Made by a program: the position numbers and the translations under genes
Part shown: positions 41,792 through 52,008 of the stretch, piece by piece
How the letters are laid out: every line of letters begins with the position of its first letter
Position numbering within the stretch: the stretch's first letter is position 1
Assembly: GCF_900129615.1 (NCBI RefSeq)
Contig: NZ_FQWI01000002.1
Coordinates: 62,001 to 126,000, forward strand
Origin: Pectobacterium carotovorum
GTDB taxonomy: Bacteria; Pseudomonadota; Gammaproteobacteria; Enterobacterales; Enterobacteriaceae
Reading direction: 5' to 3'
DNA: 64,000 nucleotides
The notes under the pieces: model-generated
Seen by the model: the letters and a program-made list of their open reading frames with translations, nothing else
The model's database searches: none
What the model was told of the DNA's origin: nothing

Positions 41792-44194
41792 TTAGAAATC
41801 TACATTCACACCCAGTTGGAAGGAACGGCCAGGCTGCACGGAGAGTGCGCGGTCATACTGTCCCTGCCGATCGTTGGTTTCAATCTGGCGACTGCTGAGA
41901 TAATCCCAATATTTACGGTCAGTCAGGTTATACACGCCACCGTTAACTTTCACATTCTTGCTGATGCGATAGTAGGCGGTCAGGTCAACCATGCCATAGC
42001 CGGGAATCCGCATATACTCTGTGCTAGACGCGGGGATCGCATTACCCGCATTGGTATAGCTTTCGCGGCTGGTATCCTTCGCCTGTTTCCCTTTCTGGAA
42101 GGTGGAGGTCAGGGCGGCCCCGTAGCGTTGGGAAGGATCGTCATAGGCGATACCTACCACGGCTTTCATCGGGGCAACGCTGTCGAGGTCGACATAGCGG
42201 TCGCCGAGGTAGCGGGATTGCGATTGGCCTTTGGTGTAGCCAAATGCCAGCGTGGTGCTGAGCCCATCAACAGCCGGGAACCAGGTGCCTAGCTGTATTT
42301 TGCTGCTGACTTCGCCGCCGTAGATATAAGCCTTATCGCGGTTTTCCGCCTGATATATCGTGCTGATATTGCTTGGCACATTGGTAAATTTATCGGGGTT
42401 AGCGCTACGACGGTAGCGGGTGTTGGCGATAAAATTCTTATACGTGTTGTAGAACAGCGCGGTACGGAAGGTGATTCCCTCCGTTGCTTCACCTTTTAAG
42501 CCCCATTCTACGTTGTTGCTGGTTTCCGTTTTGAGGTCGCTATTGCCGATAAAGGCATACTGGAACGGCCCGGCATAGTTGGCGTCAAGGTTGGTGCTGC
42601 CATAAAGCTGGCTGGCATCCGGGAACTGCGCGCCGCGACGGTACTGCACATAGGTTGTCAGCGTCGGGGTGATGTCATAGAGGAAGCTCAGAGAAGGCAG
42701 GACTTGCGTATCACTGTTGGCTTTACCGTACAGTTTGTTGACATCGGATTCATTGATGACGCTGCCGTCACCGCTTAGACGAACCGTATTGGTCGGTTTG
42801 GTGCGTTGATGAATGGCGCGTACGGCAGGAACAACCGAGAAAGCGTGCCCCGCCAGATCCCACGTAGCGGTATCCTGCACGAAGCCACCAACGGTATAGC
42901 TGTTGCTATCGGCTTCTGGCTGCATGATGTTATTCGCACCCGTTTGGTTAGGCGATTGCCTGAACGGGCGCTCTGTTTTGCTTTGGCTGGCATTCAGACC
43001 CCAACTGAACTCGTGGCGATCCCAGCTTTTCACCATATGGGTATCGAACCCGTAGGTGGTGACATTGTAGTCGGAATAGACTCGGTGGCTATCTGCCGCC
43101 GCCATCCCCGTGGTTGCTGGCAGCCAGGTATTATCGTGTGATTCGCTGTTTTGGAAGTAAATGCGGCTATCAACCAAATCGACCAGCGTATTGTTGACGG
43201 GCGTCCAGCGATCTTTCAGGCTGGCGGTCCAGCGGCGTGTCTCGCTGCTCTGTTGCGCCGTGCCGTAAATGGTGTTGTTGCCGCTTGGCAGACTCCCCCA
43301 GTAGTCATAATGGGTGTGATTGGTTTTATGGTAATAATCCAGCGTACCGGTGAGCTGATGCTCGTCGTTAGCCTGCCAAATACCGGACGCCAAAATGGCG
43401 TTAGAGTGCCAGTTGGCAGGGTAAGCGGCGATCTCGTCGCTGTTATTACGCGTTTGCTGGCCGTCGCGGCGGCTGAGCACCACAATGCCGCGCAGTTCGT
43501 CATCACCGCCTGCAGCGGTGATGCCATTATGCCAACCATGGTTGGCGGAATCGTAGTCACTCTGGAAACCGAAGTAGTCCTGCTTGCCCGCTTTCAGGTA
43601 ATTATCGGCAGATTTTGGTCGAAAGGAGACGCTGCCTCCGAGTGCGTTGACAGTATTTTCTGCGGAGGTGACACCTGACTCAATATCGACGCTGCTGTAC
43701 AGGTAAGGGTCGATATAGTCGCGTCCCATACCGAACGTATTGAATCCGGCACGGCTGGCGTAGCTACGGCCTGTGGCATTGGGCAGGGCGATGCCATCGG
43801 TATCGATCGCCACACGGTTGCTTTCAATGCCGCGAATGTTGTAGCCCGTGTAACCGCCGCGGTCGAAGCCACTTTTCCCTGTATTGCTGCCGCCGCTGGA
43901 ACCTGTTGCGCTCACCAGAGGTTGATAACGCATGATGGTGCCAAAATTGTTGCCGCCTTCTTTTTGCATGTCTGCGGCTGTTAGCGTCGTACTTGAACCC
44001 GCTTTTTTCTCGATTTTCGGCGAGTTGACTACCATCACGTCGTCGGTCTGTCCTGCTTTTGCCGCCGAACTGTCTGGATTCTTCCCGCTGAGTGCGTTGT
44101 TGCCCGTGGTGCTATCCGCTGCCATGCTGTTTAGCGCGACGCCAGTCAAGATGCCGGTGAGAAGAATTTTATTTAAATTCTTGTTAATTAACAT
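41792..44194 (-). CDS. TonB-dependent receptor, heme/hemoglobin receptor-like
   Basis: An 800-residue outer-membrane receptor. The signal peptide ends near residue 25 (NSMAA), a TonB-box-like DDVMVVNSP follows at about 51-59, then the plug (about 60-190, with YNIRGIESNRVAIDTDGI). A 22-strand barrel ends in the aromatic residue of FQLGVNVDF. The general pattern resembles the hemoglobin/heme/transferrin receptor group, but no clear HasR or HemR-specific motif was identified, so the ligand is uncertain. A Fur box lies about 115 bases upstream. No hemophore, ABC transporter or heme oxygenase genes accompany it; energy would come from TonB-ExbBD, with exbBD about 18 kb away. Confidence 0.85.
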   Translation of the reverse strand: MLINKNLNKILLTGILTGVALNSMAADSTTGNNALSGKNPDSSAAKAGQTDDVMVVNSPKIEKKAGSSTTLTAADMQKEGGNNFGTIMRYQPLVSATGSSGGSNTGKSGFDRGGYTGYNIRGIESNRVAIDTDGIALPNATGRSYASRAGFNTFGMGRDYIDPYLYSSVDIESGVTSAENTVNALGGSVSFRPKSADNYLKAGKQDYFGFQSDYDSANHGWHNGITAAGGDDELRGIVVLSRRDGQQTRNNSDEIAAYPANWHSNAILASGIWQANDEHQLTGTLDYYHKTNHTHYDYWGSLPSGNNTIYGTAQQSSETRRWTASLKDRWTPVNNTLVDLVDSRIYFQNSESHDNTWLPATTGMAAADSHRVYSDYNVTTYGFDTHMVKSWDRHEFSWGLNASQSKTERPFRQSPNQTGANNIMQPEADSNSYTVGGFVQDTATWDLAGHAFSVVPAVRAIHQRTKPTNTVRLSGDGSVINESDVNKLYGKANSDTQVLPSLSFLYDITPTLTTYVQYRRGAQFPDASQLYGSTNLDANYAGPFQYAFIGNSDLKTETSNNVEWGLKGEATEGITFRTALFYNTYKNFIANTRYRRSANPDKFTNVPSNISTIYQAENRDKAYIYGGEVSSKIQLGTWFPAVDGLSTTLAFGYTKGQSQSRYLGDRYVDLDSVAPMKAVVGIAYDDPSQRYGAALTSTFQKGKQAKDTSRESYTNAGNAIPASSTEYMRIPGYGMVDLTAYYRISKNVKVNGGVYNLTDRKYWDYLSSRQIETNDRQGQYDRALSVQPGRSFQLGVNVDF

Positions 44195-44445
44195 AATGAT
44201 ACTCTGTTATAAGGGTTGTTCTGGCCAGCGGCGTTGGGGAAACATGGCGTGCTGGTAGCTAACGTCTGCAAAGGAAATGCAAGACGTCGAATAACATTAA
44301 TCATCATGTGGAAATGATAATTATTATCAATATGCTAAGCATTATCATTTGTTGTTGCAACGATGATGAATAATTCTTAATGAAACGGTATGTGTGCTAT
44401 CAATGCTGACGCGACGGTGTATGCGAGATGTATCAATGAGGCGTA
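44195..44445. promoter_or_regulatory. Divergent region between receptor and DUF2314-like gene
   Basis: This 251-base region carries the receptor promoter and the Fur box at 44310-44328. Overlapping it to the right, AAGCATTATCATTTG may be a second half-site. Confidence 0.5.
44310..44328. promoter_or_regulatory. Fur box before the TonB-dependent receptor
   Basis: GGAAATGATAATTATTATC agrees with the Fur consensus GATAATGATAATCATTATC at 16 of 19 positions, including 14 of the last 15. Iron-dependent repression of the receptor is therefore likely. Confidence 0.8.
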
Positions 44446-44781
44446 ATGAAATTACCGACTTACGAAACTGACTGCTACGAACTGGACGATGGCGAAGCGC
44501 TTAACCGCGAGTACCCGGACTCATTCTGGATTCCAGACAACGCGGTGCGTGAATCATTAGCACCCGACGATTTTGTTAAGTTGATCTTCCGTATGGAAAA
44601 AACCGCAGGCTCGGATGCGCTGTCGGTGGAAAGGATGTGGGTCAGAGTGACGAAAAAACATCACGCGTTTTACGAAGGTGTTTTAGATAATGACCCCACG
44701 GGAAGTGACTACGTGCGGTGCGGCCAGATTGTGATGTTTCAGGCTCGTCACGTGATTGGCATTTATGGAAAGGATGGCTAG
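44446..44781 (+). CDS. Small DUF2314-like protein
   Basis: A 111-residue cytosolic protein with no signal peptide. The first half is acidic and aromatic (ETDCYELDDGEAL, FWIPDN); the second half, with MWVRVTKKHHAFYEGVLDNDP and GQIVMFQARHVIGIY, resembles the DUF2314 fold, a small beta domain often found among immunity genes of polymorphic toxin systems. That similarity is from pattern recognition only. GAGG lies before the ATG. It opens a three-gene rightward group with the HEAT-like and SUKH-3 genes. Confidence 0.5.
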   Translation: MKLPTYETDCYELDDGEALNREYPDSFWIPDNAVRESLAPDDFVKLIFRMEKTAGSDALSVERMWVRVTKKHHAFYEGVLDNDPTGSDYVRCGQIVMFQARHVIGIYGKDG

Positions 44782-44830
44782 CTGTGTTGCTATCCGTGCG
44801 CTGTTCTGATGGTTGATAGGGTATTTGTCG

Positions 44831-45481
44831 ATGAAGATTGCTGCACTTAGGTCGAAGGCTCGGCGTAACACGCTGGAAGTCGAGCATATTCTTGCGGCGG
44901 CGAAAGCGCGCTTGCCGGGGTTACGCGATGAGCTTAATCGGCTATCCGCTGAGTTTAACTGGTCTCACTCACCGTACTTGCCCGACGGTACACACGTTGT
45001 TCCGTTAGCGAAATGGGCTGAAATTGCAGGCGCTTATGCTGAGGAAGGGATTGAAGCACTCGGCGTGTTGGCGGCTGAATCCGACAATGTCGCGTATGTG
45101 ATTGGCCTACTGGAAGAGCTTCGGTCTCATGCCGCGGTGGATGCGCTGATCGCTTTCTTTCCCGCAGTCATGCAGGATCCTGAACAGGCACCCGACACGG
45201 CGTGGCGCCTTACCACGGCCTATAACTTACTCCTGAGCATCAAAGGCAGCGTTGTGGCGACCGATGAGCAGGCAACCGCCGTTCGCACTTTCCTGATGCG
45301 GCTGTTACCGCTAGCGACGGCGGAACATCACACCTTACTGATATTCTGTGCGCTGCGTGGCGTGGGCGATGCATCCTCTCTGGATCTGCTGGCAAGCCAG
45401 AACGATCTGGCTCCGCCCAATGACACGATAAGGATGAGCGTAATACGCGCTATTCGTCAGCGACTGCGAAATACACGCTGA
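44831..45481 (+). CDS. Hypothetical alpha-helical (HEAT-like) protein
   Basis: About 216 residues, predicted almost wholly helical, with paired helices in the middle (EEGIEALGVLAAESDNVAYV, LEELRSHAAVDALIAFFPAV, DASSLDLLASQND) that look like degenerate HEAT repeats. No family is recognised with certainty. The ATG at 44831 is preferred to the TTG at 44813 because AGGG lies in front of it. Lies 49 bases behind the DUF2314-like gene and 35 before the SUKH-3 gene, so one transcript is likely. Confidence 0.6.
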   Translation: MKIAALRSKARRNTLEVEHILAAAKARLPGLRDELNRLSAEFNWSHSPYLPDGTHVVPLAKWAEIAGAYAEEGIEALGVLAAESDNVAYVIGLLEELRSHAAVDALIAFFPAVMQDPEQAPDTAWRLTTAYNLLLSIKGSVVATDEQATAVRTFLMRLLPLATAEHHTLLIFCALRGVGDASSLDLLASQNDLAPPNDTIRMSVIRAIRQRLRNTR

Positions 45482-45516
45482 CTTTTTCCTTCGCTGCTAC
45501 TGCGAGATGACTCACG

Positions 45517-46020
45517 ATGTCGATTGAAATACCTGAATCCGTTCTTCCACTTTTTCAGGCGGCAGGCTGGCCGCGTGCCGGCGAGCAACCAATCCCGCCG
45601 TTTGTGCCGGAGAACCATCCGGCTGCTGCCATCCTGCACGCGTTCAGCGGGCTGACGGTTGGGGAGTGCGATGCAGGAGAAGCGTGTGCCAGTGGCGATA
45701 TTATTTTTGGCGGCAGCGAAGATTTGCAGCAGGATGAAACGCTACTCGAGTGGCAAGGTATTTTGAACTCGACGCTCATTCTTGTCGGTGAAACCCACCA
45801 TTCTCACGGTGCTTTGCTGATGGATAGCACGGGAGCCTGCTACGGGATGAGCTTTATCCATGATGCATTCTGGTTTGAAGGGGCGTCTTTCGGTGCTGCC
45901 GTTGAACGCATTCTGCTGGGCCGCAAGGGACAACCGATGCTGCGACCAGACCAGCCATCAATTTCTGTGTATGGCGAAACGATTACCGCAGATCATCCGA
46001 GCGTTCATCGCTACCGCTAG
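45517..46020 (+). CDS. SUKH-3-like immunity protein
   Basis: A 167-residue protein with features of the SUKH-3 domain: AAGWPRAGEQP near the start, HPAAAILHAFSGLTVG (about residues 34-49), LVGETHHSHGALLMDSTGACYGMSF (in two runs, about 89-113), and FEGASFGAAVERILLG near the end. SUKH proteins neutralise nuclease and other toxins of contact-dependent and polymorphic toxin systems. No toxin or secretion gene lies in this window, so it would be an orphan immunity gene. Family assignment is by eye. Confidence 0.7.
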   Translation: MSIEIPESVLPLFQAAGWPRAGEQPIPPFVPENHPAAAILHAFSGLTVGECDAGEACASGDIIFGGSEDLQQDETLLEWQGILNSTLILVGETHHSHGALLMDSTGACYGMSFIHDAFWFEGASFGAAVERILLGRKGQPMLRPDQPSISVYGETITADHPSVHRYR

Positions 46021-46207
46021 CCACCTTCTCCCATCGTACGCATTCACATCAGCCATCGACAATGTGGAGTCGCAGCACGGTTCTCTGTGAGATTGTTCCC
46101 TGTGACATCACCTCATCAGATAAGGTACTATTCCCGCCAAACATACCGCCGCTATGGCGTGCCGGAAAGCGTAACCATCGCGCCGCGATGTGAGGGAAGT
46201 GAGATAA
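46021..46207. other. Gap before parC
   Basis: 187 bases with the likely parC promoter; nothing else recognised. Confidence 0.4.
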
Positions 46208-48478
46208 ATGAGTGAGATGACTCATGACGGCGCAGAAAGCCTTGCGCTGCGCACGTTTACCGAAAATGCATACCTAAATTATTCCATGTACGTCATCATG
46301 GACAGGGCATTGCCGTTCATTGGCGATGGCCTGAAGCCTGTGCAGCGTCGCATTGTGTATGCGATGTCCGAGCTGGGACTGAATTCCAGCGCCAAATTTA
46401 AAAAATCTGCCCGTACCGTGGGTGACGTGCTGGGTAAATACCATCCGCACGGCGACAGCGCCTGCTATGAAGCGATGGTGCTGATGGCGCAGCCGTTCTC
46501 TTACCGCTATCCGCTGGTGGATGGTCAGGGGAACTGGGGGGCACCGGACGATCCGAAATCGTTCGCCGCCATGCGTTATACCGAATCGCGGTTATCCAAA
46601 TATGCAGAACTGCTGCTGTCCGAGCTCGGGCAGGGCACGGTCGATTACACCCCGAACTTTGATGGCACGATGCAAGAGCCGAAGATGCTGCCTGCGCGTC
46701 TGCCTAATATTCTGCTGAACGGCACCACCGGGATTGCCGTTGGGATGGCGACGGACATACCGCCGCACAACGTGCGTGAAGTCGCCGCCGCCGCCGTGAT
46801 GCTGCTGGAAAACCCAAAGGCCTCGCTGGAAGAGTTGTTGCAGCATGTTCAAGGGCCGGATTTCCCGACGGAAGCTGAAATCATCACGCCACGCGATGAA
46901 GTGCGCAAACTCTACCAGAATGGCCGTGGTTCAGTGCGTATGCGTGCGGTCTGGAAGAAAGAAGACGGTGATGTCGTGATTACCGCGCTGCCGCATCAGG
47001 TTTCCGGTGCCAAAGTGCTGGAGCAGATTGCCAGCCAGATGCGAGCGAAGAAGCTGCCGATGGTCGAAGACCTGCGCGATGAATCCGATCATGAGAATCC
47101 AACCCGTCTGGTGCTGGTGCCGCGCTCGAACCGTATCGATATGGATCAGGTGATGAACCACCTGTTTGCCACGACCGATCTGGAAAAGAGCTATCGCGTT
47201 AACATGAACATGATCGGTCTGGATGGTCGCCCTAGTGTGAAAGGGCTGGTCGAGATCCTGAGCGAGTGGCTGGTTTTCCGTCGCGACACCGTGTGCCGCC
47301 GTCTGAACTACCGTCTGGAAAAAGTGCTCAAGCGCCTGCATATCCTTGAAGGCTTGCTGATCGCGTTCCTGAATATTGACGAAGTGATTCATATCATCCG
47401 CACGGAAGATGAGCCGAAGCCCGTTCTGATGCGCCAGTTCAGCCTGAGTGAAACACAGGCTGAAGCGATCCTTGAGCTGAAATTACGTCATTTGGCCAAG
47501 CTGGAAGAGATGAAAATCCGTGGTGAGCAGGACGATCTGGCAAAAGAGCGCGATCAGCTTCAAGCGCTGCTGGCATCCGATCGTAAGCTCAGCAACCTGA
47601 TTAAGAAAGAAATTCAGTCAGATGCGCAAGCCTATGGTGACGATCGCCGTTCGCCGCTGCGTGAACGTAGCGAAGCGAAAGCGATGAGCGAGCACGACTT
47701 TGTGCCGTCCGAACCGGTTACCATTGTGCTGTCAGAAATGGGCTGGGTACGTAGCGCGAAAGGGCATGACATCGATCCTACTGGGCTGAGCTATAAAGCG
47801 GGCGATAGCTTCCGCGCTGTGGCGAAAGGTAAGAGCAATCAGCCTGTGGTGTTCATTGACTCCACCGGCCGCAGCTATGCGCTGGATCCGATCACGCTGC
47901 CTTCTGCACGTGGTCAGGGTGAGCCGCTGACGGGCAAACTCACGCCGCCGCCGGGCGCGACGATTGAACAGGTGCTGATGGCCGCGGACGATCAGCCGCT
48001 GCTGATGGCATCCGATGCGGGCTACGGCTTCGTCTGTACCTTCAACGATCTGGTGGCGCGTAACCGCGCGGGTAAAGCGATTATTACACTGCCGGATAAT
48101 GCGAAGGCGCTGGCACCGATCGAGATCAAAGGCGACGATAACCTGCTGATGGCGATCACCGCCGCAGGCAGAATGCTGCTGTTCCCTGTCTCCGATCTGC
48201 CACAGCTGTCGAAAGGTAAGGGCAACAAGATTGTGTCTATCTCCTCGGCTGATTTTGCGGAAGGCAAAGATCGTCTGACCTGGCTGTATCTGCTGCCACC
48301 ACAGGCTTCAGTCACGCTGTACTTCGGTAAGCGTAAGCTGGTGCTGCGTCCAAACGAGCTTCAGAAGTATCAGGGCGAACGCGGGCGGAAAGGCACATTG
48401 CTGCGTGGGCTACAGCGTATCGACCGGATTGAGGTGGATGCACCGCAGCAAATTAGCACCGGCAGCAGCGAAGAATAA
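46208..48478 (+). CDS. parC: DNA topoisomerase IV subunit A
   Basis: ParC is the DNA-cleaving subunit of topoisomerase IV. The 756-residue protein has the winged-helix region with the quinolone-determining segment [15 protein letters not shown] (about residues 78-92; serine and glutamate at the usual sensitive positions). The catalytic tyrosine is in [12 protein letters not shown], followed by the coiled coil and a C-terminal five-bladed beta-pinwheel. The residues at the drug site are wild type. Confidence 0.98.
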   Translation: MSEMTHDGAESLALRTFTENAYLNYSMYVIMDRALPFIGDGLKPVQRRIVYAMSELGLNSSAKFKKSARTVGDVLGKYHPHGDSACYEAMVLMAQPFSYRYPLVDGQGNWGAPDDPKSFAAMRYTESRLSKYAELLLSELGQGTVDYTPNFDGTMQEPKMLPARLPNILLNGTTGIAVGMATDIPPHNVREVAAAAVMLLENPKASLEELLQHVQGPDFPTEAEIITPRDEVRKLYQNGRGSVRMRAVWKKEDGDVVITALPHQVSGAKVLEQIASQMRAKKLPMVEDLRDESDHENPTRLVLVPRSNRIDMDQVMNHLFATTDLEKSYRVNMNMIGLDGRPSVKGLVEILSEWLVFRRDTVCRRLNYRLEKVLKRLHILEGLLIAFLNIDEVIHIIRTEDEPKPVLMRQFSLSETQAEAILELKLRHLAKLEEMKIRGEQDDLAKERDQLQALLASDRKLSNLIKKEIQSDAQAYGDDRRSPLRERSEAKAMSEHDFVPSEPVTIVLSEMGWVRSAKGHDIDPTGLSYKAGDSFRAVAKGKSNQPVVFIDSTGRSYALDPITLPSARGQGEPLTGKLTPPPGATIEQVLMAADDQPLLMASDAGYGFVCTFNDLVARNRAGKAIITLPDNAKALAPIEIKGDDNLLMAITAAGRMLLFPVSDLPQLSKGKGNKIVSISSADFAEGKDRLTWLYLLPPQASVTLYFGKRKLVLRPNELQKYQGERGRKGTLLRGLQRIDRIEVDAPQQISTGSSEE

Positions 48479-48506
48479 CGCCTCCGTATTGTCATGTGCA
48501 TGTTGA

Positions 48507-48536
48507 GAAAGGCGGTGTCATACCGCCTTTCTTTAG
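48507..48536 (+). terminator. parC terminator
   Basis: GAAAGGCGGT (48507-48516) pairs with ACCGCCTTTC (48522-48531), followed by TTTAGTTT. Confidence 0.8.
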
Positions 48537-48628
48537 TTTCCGGTTGCCATCCCGTCGCAAATTGAATCACCGTGTGTTTTAGCGCGAAATCGCTATACTA
48601 GCGGCGGCTGTCGGCTCATGAGGTTGCT

Positions 48629-49366
48629 ATGTTATCCATTTTGCGTTTTTTTATTGTCGTTATATTTTCGATTTTGATCTGTATTTTTGGCTTGTTTTAC
48701 TGCCTGTTCAGCCCTCGAAATCCCCGCCATGTAGCGACCTTCGGCCATCTTTTTGGTCGCTTGTCCGTCGTGTTTGGCCTGAAAGTAGAAATGCGGATAC
48801 CGGAAGAAGCGGCGCATTACGGCAACTGCATCTATATCGCGAATCATCAGAACAACTACGATATGGTCACGGTATCCAGCGCAGTTCAGCCTCGTACTGT
48901 TACCGTGGGCAAGAAAAGCCTGCTGTGGATCCCGTTCTTCGGGCCGCTTTATTGGCTGACGGGTAACTTGCTGATTGACCGTGAAAACCGCACTAAAGCG
49001 CATGGCACCATTGCCCAGGTCGTGAAGCATATTAAAGAGCGTAACACGTCTATCTGGATGTTCCCCGAAGGTACTCGCAGCCGTGGACGCGGCCTGCTGC
49101 CATTCAAAACCGGTGCCTTTCATGCCGCGATTAGCGCAGAAGTGCCGATTGTGCCGATTTGCGTTTCCACGACCAGCAACAAGGTGAAGTTGAACCGCTG
49201 GAATAACGGACTCGTTATCGTCGAAATGTTGCCACCCATTGATACCCGCGCATATACCAAAGAGCAGGTTCGCGAACTGGCGACACACTGCCATGATGTG
49301 ATGGCTGCCAAGATTGCGGAGCTGGATGCGGAAGTGGCGGCGCGCGAAGCAGCAAACAAAAAATAA
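48629..49366 (+). CDS. plsC: 1-acyl-sn-glycerol-3-phosphate acyltransferase
   Basis: PlsC adds the second acyl chain in phospholipid synthesis. The 245-residue protein has a hydrophobic N-terminus (residues 1-28), the catalytic motif NHQNNYD (NHx4D) at about 73-79 and FPEGTRSRGRG (about 146-156) that binds the glycerol phosphate. PlsC normally lies between parC and ftsP, as here. Confidence 0.97.
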   Translation: MLSILRFFIVVIFSILICIFGLFYCLFSPRNPRHVATFGHLFGRLSVVFGLKVEMRIPEEAAHYGNCIYIANHQNNYDMVTVSSAVQPRTVTVGKKSLLWIPFFGPLYWLTGNLLIDRENRTKAHGTIAQVVKHIKERNTSIWMFPEGTRSRGRGLLPFKTGAFHAAISAEVPIVPICVSTTSNKVKLNRWNNGLVIVEMLPPIDTRAYTKEQVRELATHCHDVMAAKIAELDAEVAAREAANKK

Positions 49367-49465
49367 GTTTTCCCTCGGGTTACGCGATTATTTCTTCCGA
49401 TTGTCTATTCAAGAACGAATCGGAAGTTAAACTTTGCTTACGGTTAATGGATTTACGGAGTCATT

Positions 49466-50881
49466 ATGTCACTCAGCCGACGTCAGTTTATTCAGGCATC
49501 GGGCCTTGCGTTATGTGCGGGTATGACGCCACTGGCAGCCAAAGCCAGTGGGAACCCCGCCGCATTGCCGATACCGCCATTACTGGAGTCGCGCCGAGGC
49601 CAGCCGCTTTTTCTGACCATGCAGCGTGCCCATTGGGCATTTTCCGGCGACCGTAAGACCTCAGTTTGGGGAATCAACGGCCATTATCTGGGGCCGACGG
49701 TGCGGGTGTATGACGGCGATGACGTTAAGCTGATTTACAGTAACCGCCTGAATGAGCCTGTCGCGATGACGATCGGCGGCTTGCAGGTGCCGGGGCCGCT
49801 GATGGGCGGTGCGGCTCGCATCATTTCTCCTGGAACCGACTGGTCACCAGTATTGCCCGTTCGTCAGCCAGCGGCGACCTGCTGGTATCATGCCAATACG
49901 CCGAACCGCATGGCCCCGCATATCTATAACGGGCTAGCTGGGCTATGGCTGGTGGAAGACAGCGCCAGTAAATCCCTGCCGCTTCCCAATCACTATGGCG
50001 TTGATGATTTCCCATTGATTATTCAGGATAAACGGCTGGATAACTTTGGTGTCCCTCTCTATAACCCGCCTTCTAACGGCGGATTTGTGGGGGACTCGCT
50101 GCTCGTCAACGGCGTGCAAAATCCCTTTGTTGAAGTGTCCCGTGGCTGGGTTCGCCTGAGATTGCTGAACGCGTCGAACTCCCGGCGCTATGTGATGCGG
50201 CTGAGCGATGGCCGGGCGATGCATGTAATCGCCAGCGATCAAGGGCTATTACCGGCACCAATGGCGGTGAACCAGCTTTCTCTCGCGCCCGGCGAACGAC
50301 GCGAAATTCTGATCGATATGTCGCAAGGCGAAGAGGTCACGCTGACGGCTGGCGAGTCGGCAGGGATTATGGATCGTCTGCGCGGGTTGTTTGAGCCGTC
50401 CAGCATCCTGATTTCGACGCAAATACTCACGCTGAAGCCGACCGGGCTGTTGCCATTAGTCACGGACAACCTGCCGATGCGTTTGCTGGCCGACAACATC
50501 ATTGAAGGCAGCATCAGTCGCACGCGTGAGTTCCGTCTGGGGGACAGTCTGCCCGGCATCAACGGCGCGATGTGGGACATGACGCGGGCCGATGTACAAA
50601 CTCAGCTTGGCCGCTGTGAGCGCTGGATTATCCACGCCGACACGCCGCAGGCTTTCCACATTCAGGGCGTAAAATTCCTGGTGCGCAGCGCGAATGGTCG
50701 TCCGCCAGCGGTGGAAGACAGCGGCTGGAAAGATACGGTGTGGGTAGATAGCGATGTCGAGCTGCTGGTTTATTTCACGCAGCCTTCTTCAATGGCGTTC
50801 CCTTTCCTGTATTACAGCCAGACGTTGGAACTGGCCGATCGCGGCTCGACGGGGCAGCTCATCGTACAATCTGCGATGTAA
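49466..50881 (+). CDS. ftsP: Cell division protein FtsP (SufI)
   Basis: FtsP is a periplasmic multicopper-oxidase-like protein that stabilises the division ring under stress. The 471-residue precursor has a twin-arginine signal peptide (SRRQFIQASGLALCAG) with cleavage after AKA. Three cupredoxin domains follow. The copper ligands of real oxidases are largely missing, as known for SufI. Confidence 0.95.
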   Translation: MSLSRRQFIQASGLALCAGMTPLAAKASGNPAALPIPPLLESRRGQPLFLTMQRAHWAFSGDRKTSVWGINGHYLGPTVRVYDGDDVKLIYSNRLNEPVAMTIGGLQVPGPLMGGAARIISPGTDWSPVLPVRQPAATCWYHANTPNRMAPHIYNGLAGLWLVEDSASKSLPLPNHYGVDDFPLIIQDKRLDNFGVPLYNPPSNGGFVGDSLLVNGVQNPFVEVSRGWVRLRLLNASNSRRYVMRLSDGRAMHVIASDQGLLPAPMAVNQLSLAPGERREILIDMSQGEEVTLTAGESAGIMDRLRGLFEPSSILISTQILTLKPTGLLPLVTDNLPMRLLADNIIEGSISRTREFRLGDSLPGINGAMWDMTRADVQTQLGRCERWIIHADTPQAFHIQGVKFLVRSANGRPPAVEDSGWKDTVWVDSDVELLVYFTQPSSMAFPFLYYSQTLELADRGSTGQLIVQSAM

Positions 50882-51221
50882 ACCGACCCATAGCCTGCCA
50901 GCTTCTCCGCGTTACCCCCCGCCGTGACAAATGTGACGGCGATGCTTATCTGTTTCTTAATGTGATCCACCTCTATTCAGACAAACCAAAATTAAAGATG
51001 CGAAGGCGTGCGGACGATACCTTATATATTGATGTTGCTATTAATTAAGGGTGAATGGCGTTTTGCGTCGCGTACCGTTCCGGGTCTGATTGGTGCTAAA
51101 AGAACATTTTTTATTACAACAATGTCAGAGTCAGAGCGTTTCGTTTCGCTATGAAATCAGGTTCACTTTCTGTTTTAACCTGTACGCAGCCAGAACGCTG
51201 CGTCATTAAAAGGGCAGCACT
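50882..51221. other. Gap between ftsP and the HutC-type regulator
   Basis: The 340 bases hold no supported gene. There is no clear hairpin with a T run for ftsP, and no palindrome that I would call an operator. The region probably contains the regulator promoter. Confidence 0.4.
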
Positions 51222-51959
51222 ATGCGGGAATTACTGCTTTGGGTCAGGGATCAGCTGGCTGGAGCGCCATCGGCGCCTCGCTACATGCAGCTCGCGTCGT
51301 TGCTTGAATCAGAAATCGGCCGCCGTAAGACGTTATCCGGCCAGTTCTTACCCGCCGAAAGGCTGATTGCGCAGCAATTGGGATTATCGCGCGTAACGGT
51401 TTCCCGTTCCCTGTCACTGCTGGAAGAAAAAGGGCTGATTGTGCGCCAGCAAGGTGTGGGAACCCGTGTGGCTCAACGGCTTAACTACGCGTTGAGCGCT
51501 GAGGATGAAGGGTTCACCGCGCTGATATTGAAACAAGGCGGCGTTGCTGGCAGCCTTTGGTTAGAAAAGGCAATACAGGTTCCGCCTGCTGCCATCGCCG
51601 CAAAAATGTCTCTGCCGGAAGGCGAGGCCGTCACTTATCTGCGACGCGTCCGGCTCAGCAATGGCGAGCCTGTTTCCCTGGAAACGACTTGGATACCGCA
51701 AAAATTCCTACCCGACCCGGAAGCGCTTGAGCAATCTCTCTATCAATATTGGGTGACGCGTGGCATCACACCGGACAAAAAACGCTATCGTTTCAAAGCG
51801 ATTGCCTGTAAGGCAGACATCGCTGCGCTTCTTGGTATTGCGGCGGAGGCACCTGCGCTGTACTGCCAACTGCATGTTTATAACGAACGGGGTGAACTGC
51901 TGGAATACAGCGAAGCACATTGCCGTAGCGATGTGTATGAGATTCAGTTTGCCGATTAG
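51222..51959 (+). CDS. GntR/HutC-family regulator with UTRA domain
   Basis: A 245-residue regulator with an N-terminal winged helix (about residues 16-85: PRYMQLASLLESEI, LPAERLIAQQLGLSRVTVSRSL) and a UTRA ligand domain (about 90-240: GEAVTYLRRVRLSNGEPVSLE, LEYSEAHCRSDVYE). UTRA proteins sense small molecules such as amino sugars or histidine breakdown products. It is convergent with dkgA and has no adjacent operon to suggest a ligand; the general look is of the PhnF/YidP type. Confidence 0.87.
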   Translation: MRELLLWVRDQLAGAPSAPRYMQLASLLESEIGRRKTLSGQFLPAERLIAQQLGLSRVTVSRSLSLLEEKGLIVRQQGVGTRVAQRLNYALSAEDEGFTALILKQGGVAGSLWLEKAIQVPPAAIAAKMSLPEGEAVTYLRRVRLSNGEPVSLETTWIPQKFLPDPEALEQSLYQYWVTRGITPDKKRYRFKAIACKADIAALLGIAAEAPALYCQLHVYNERGELLEYSEAHCRSDVYEIQFAD

Positions 51960-51965
51960 AAGAAC

Positions 51966-51992
51966 AATGCCAGCCCGGTGAAGGCTGGCATT
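51966..51992. terminator. Terminator between regulator and dkgA
   Basis: AATGCCAGCC (51966-51975) pairs with GGCTGGCATT (51983-51992) with a 7-base loop, between two convergent genes; T residues follow better on the - strand. Confidence 0.65.
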
Positions 51993-52008
51993 GACGGTGG
52001 CTTAGCTC

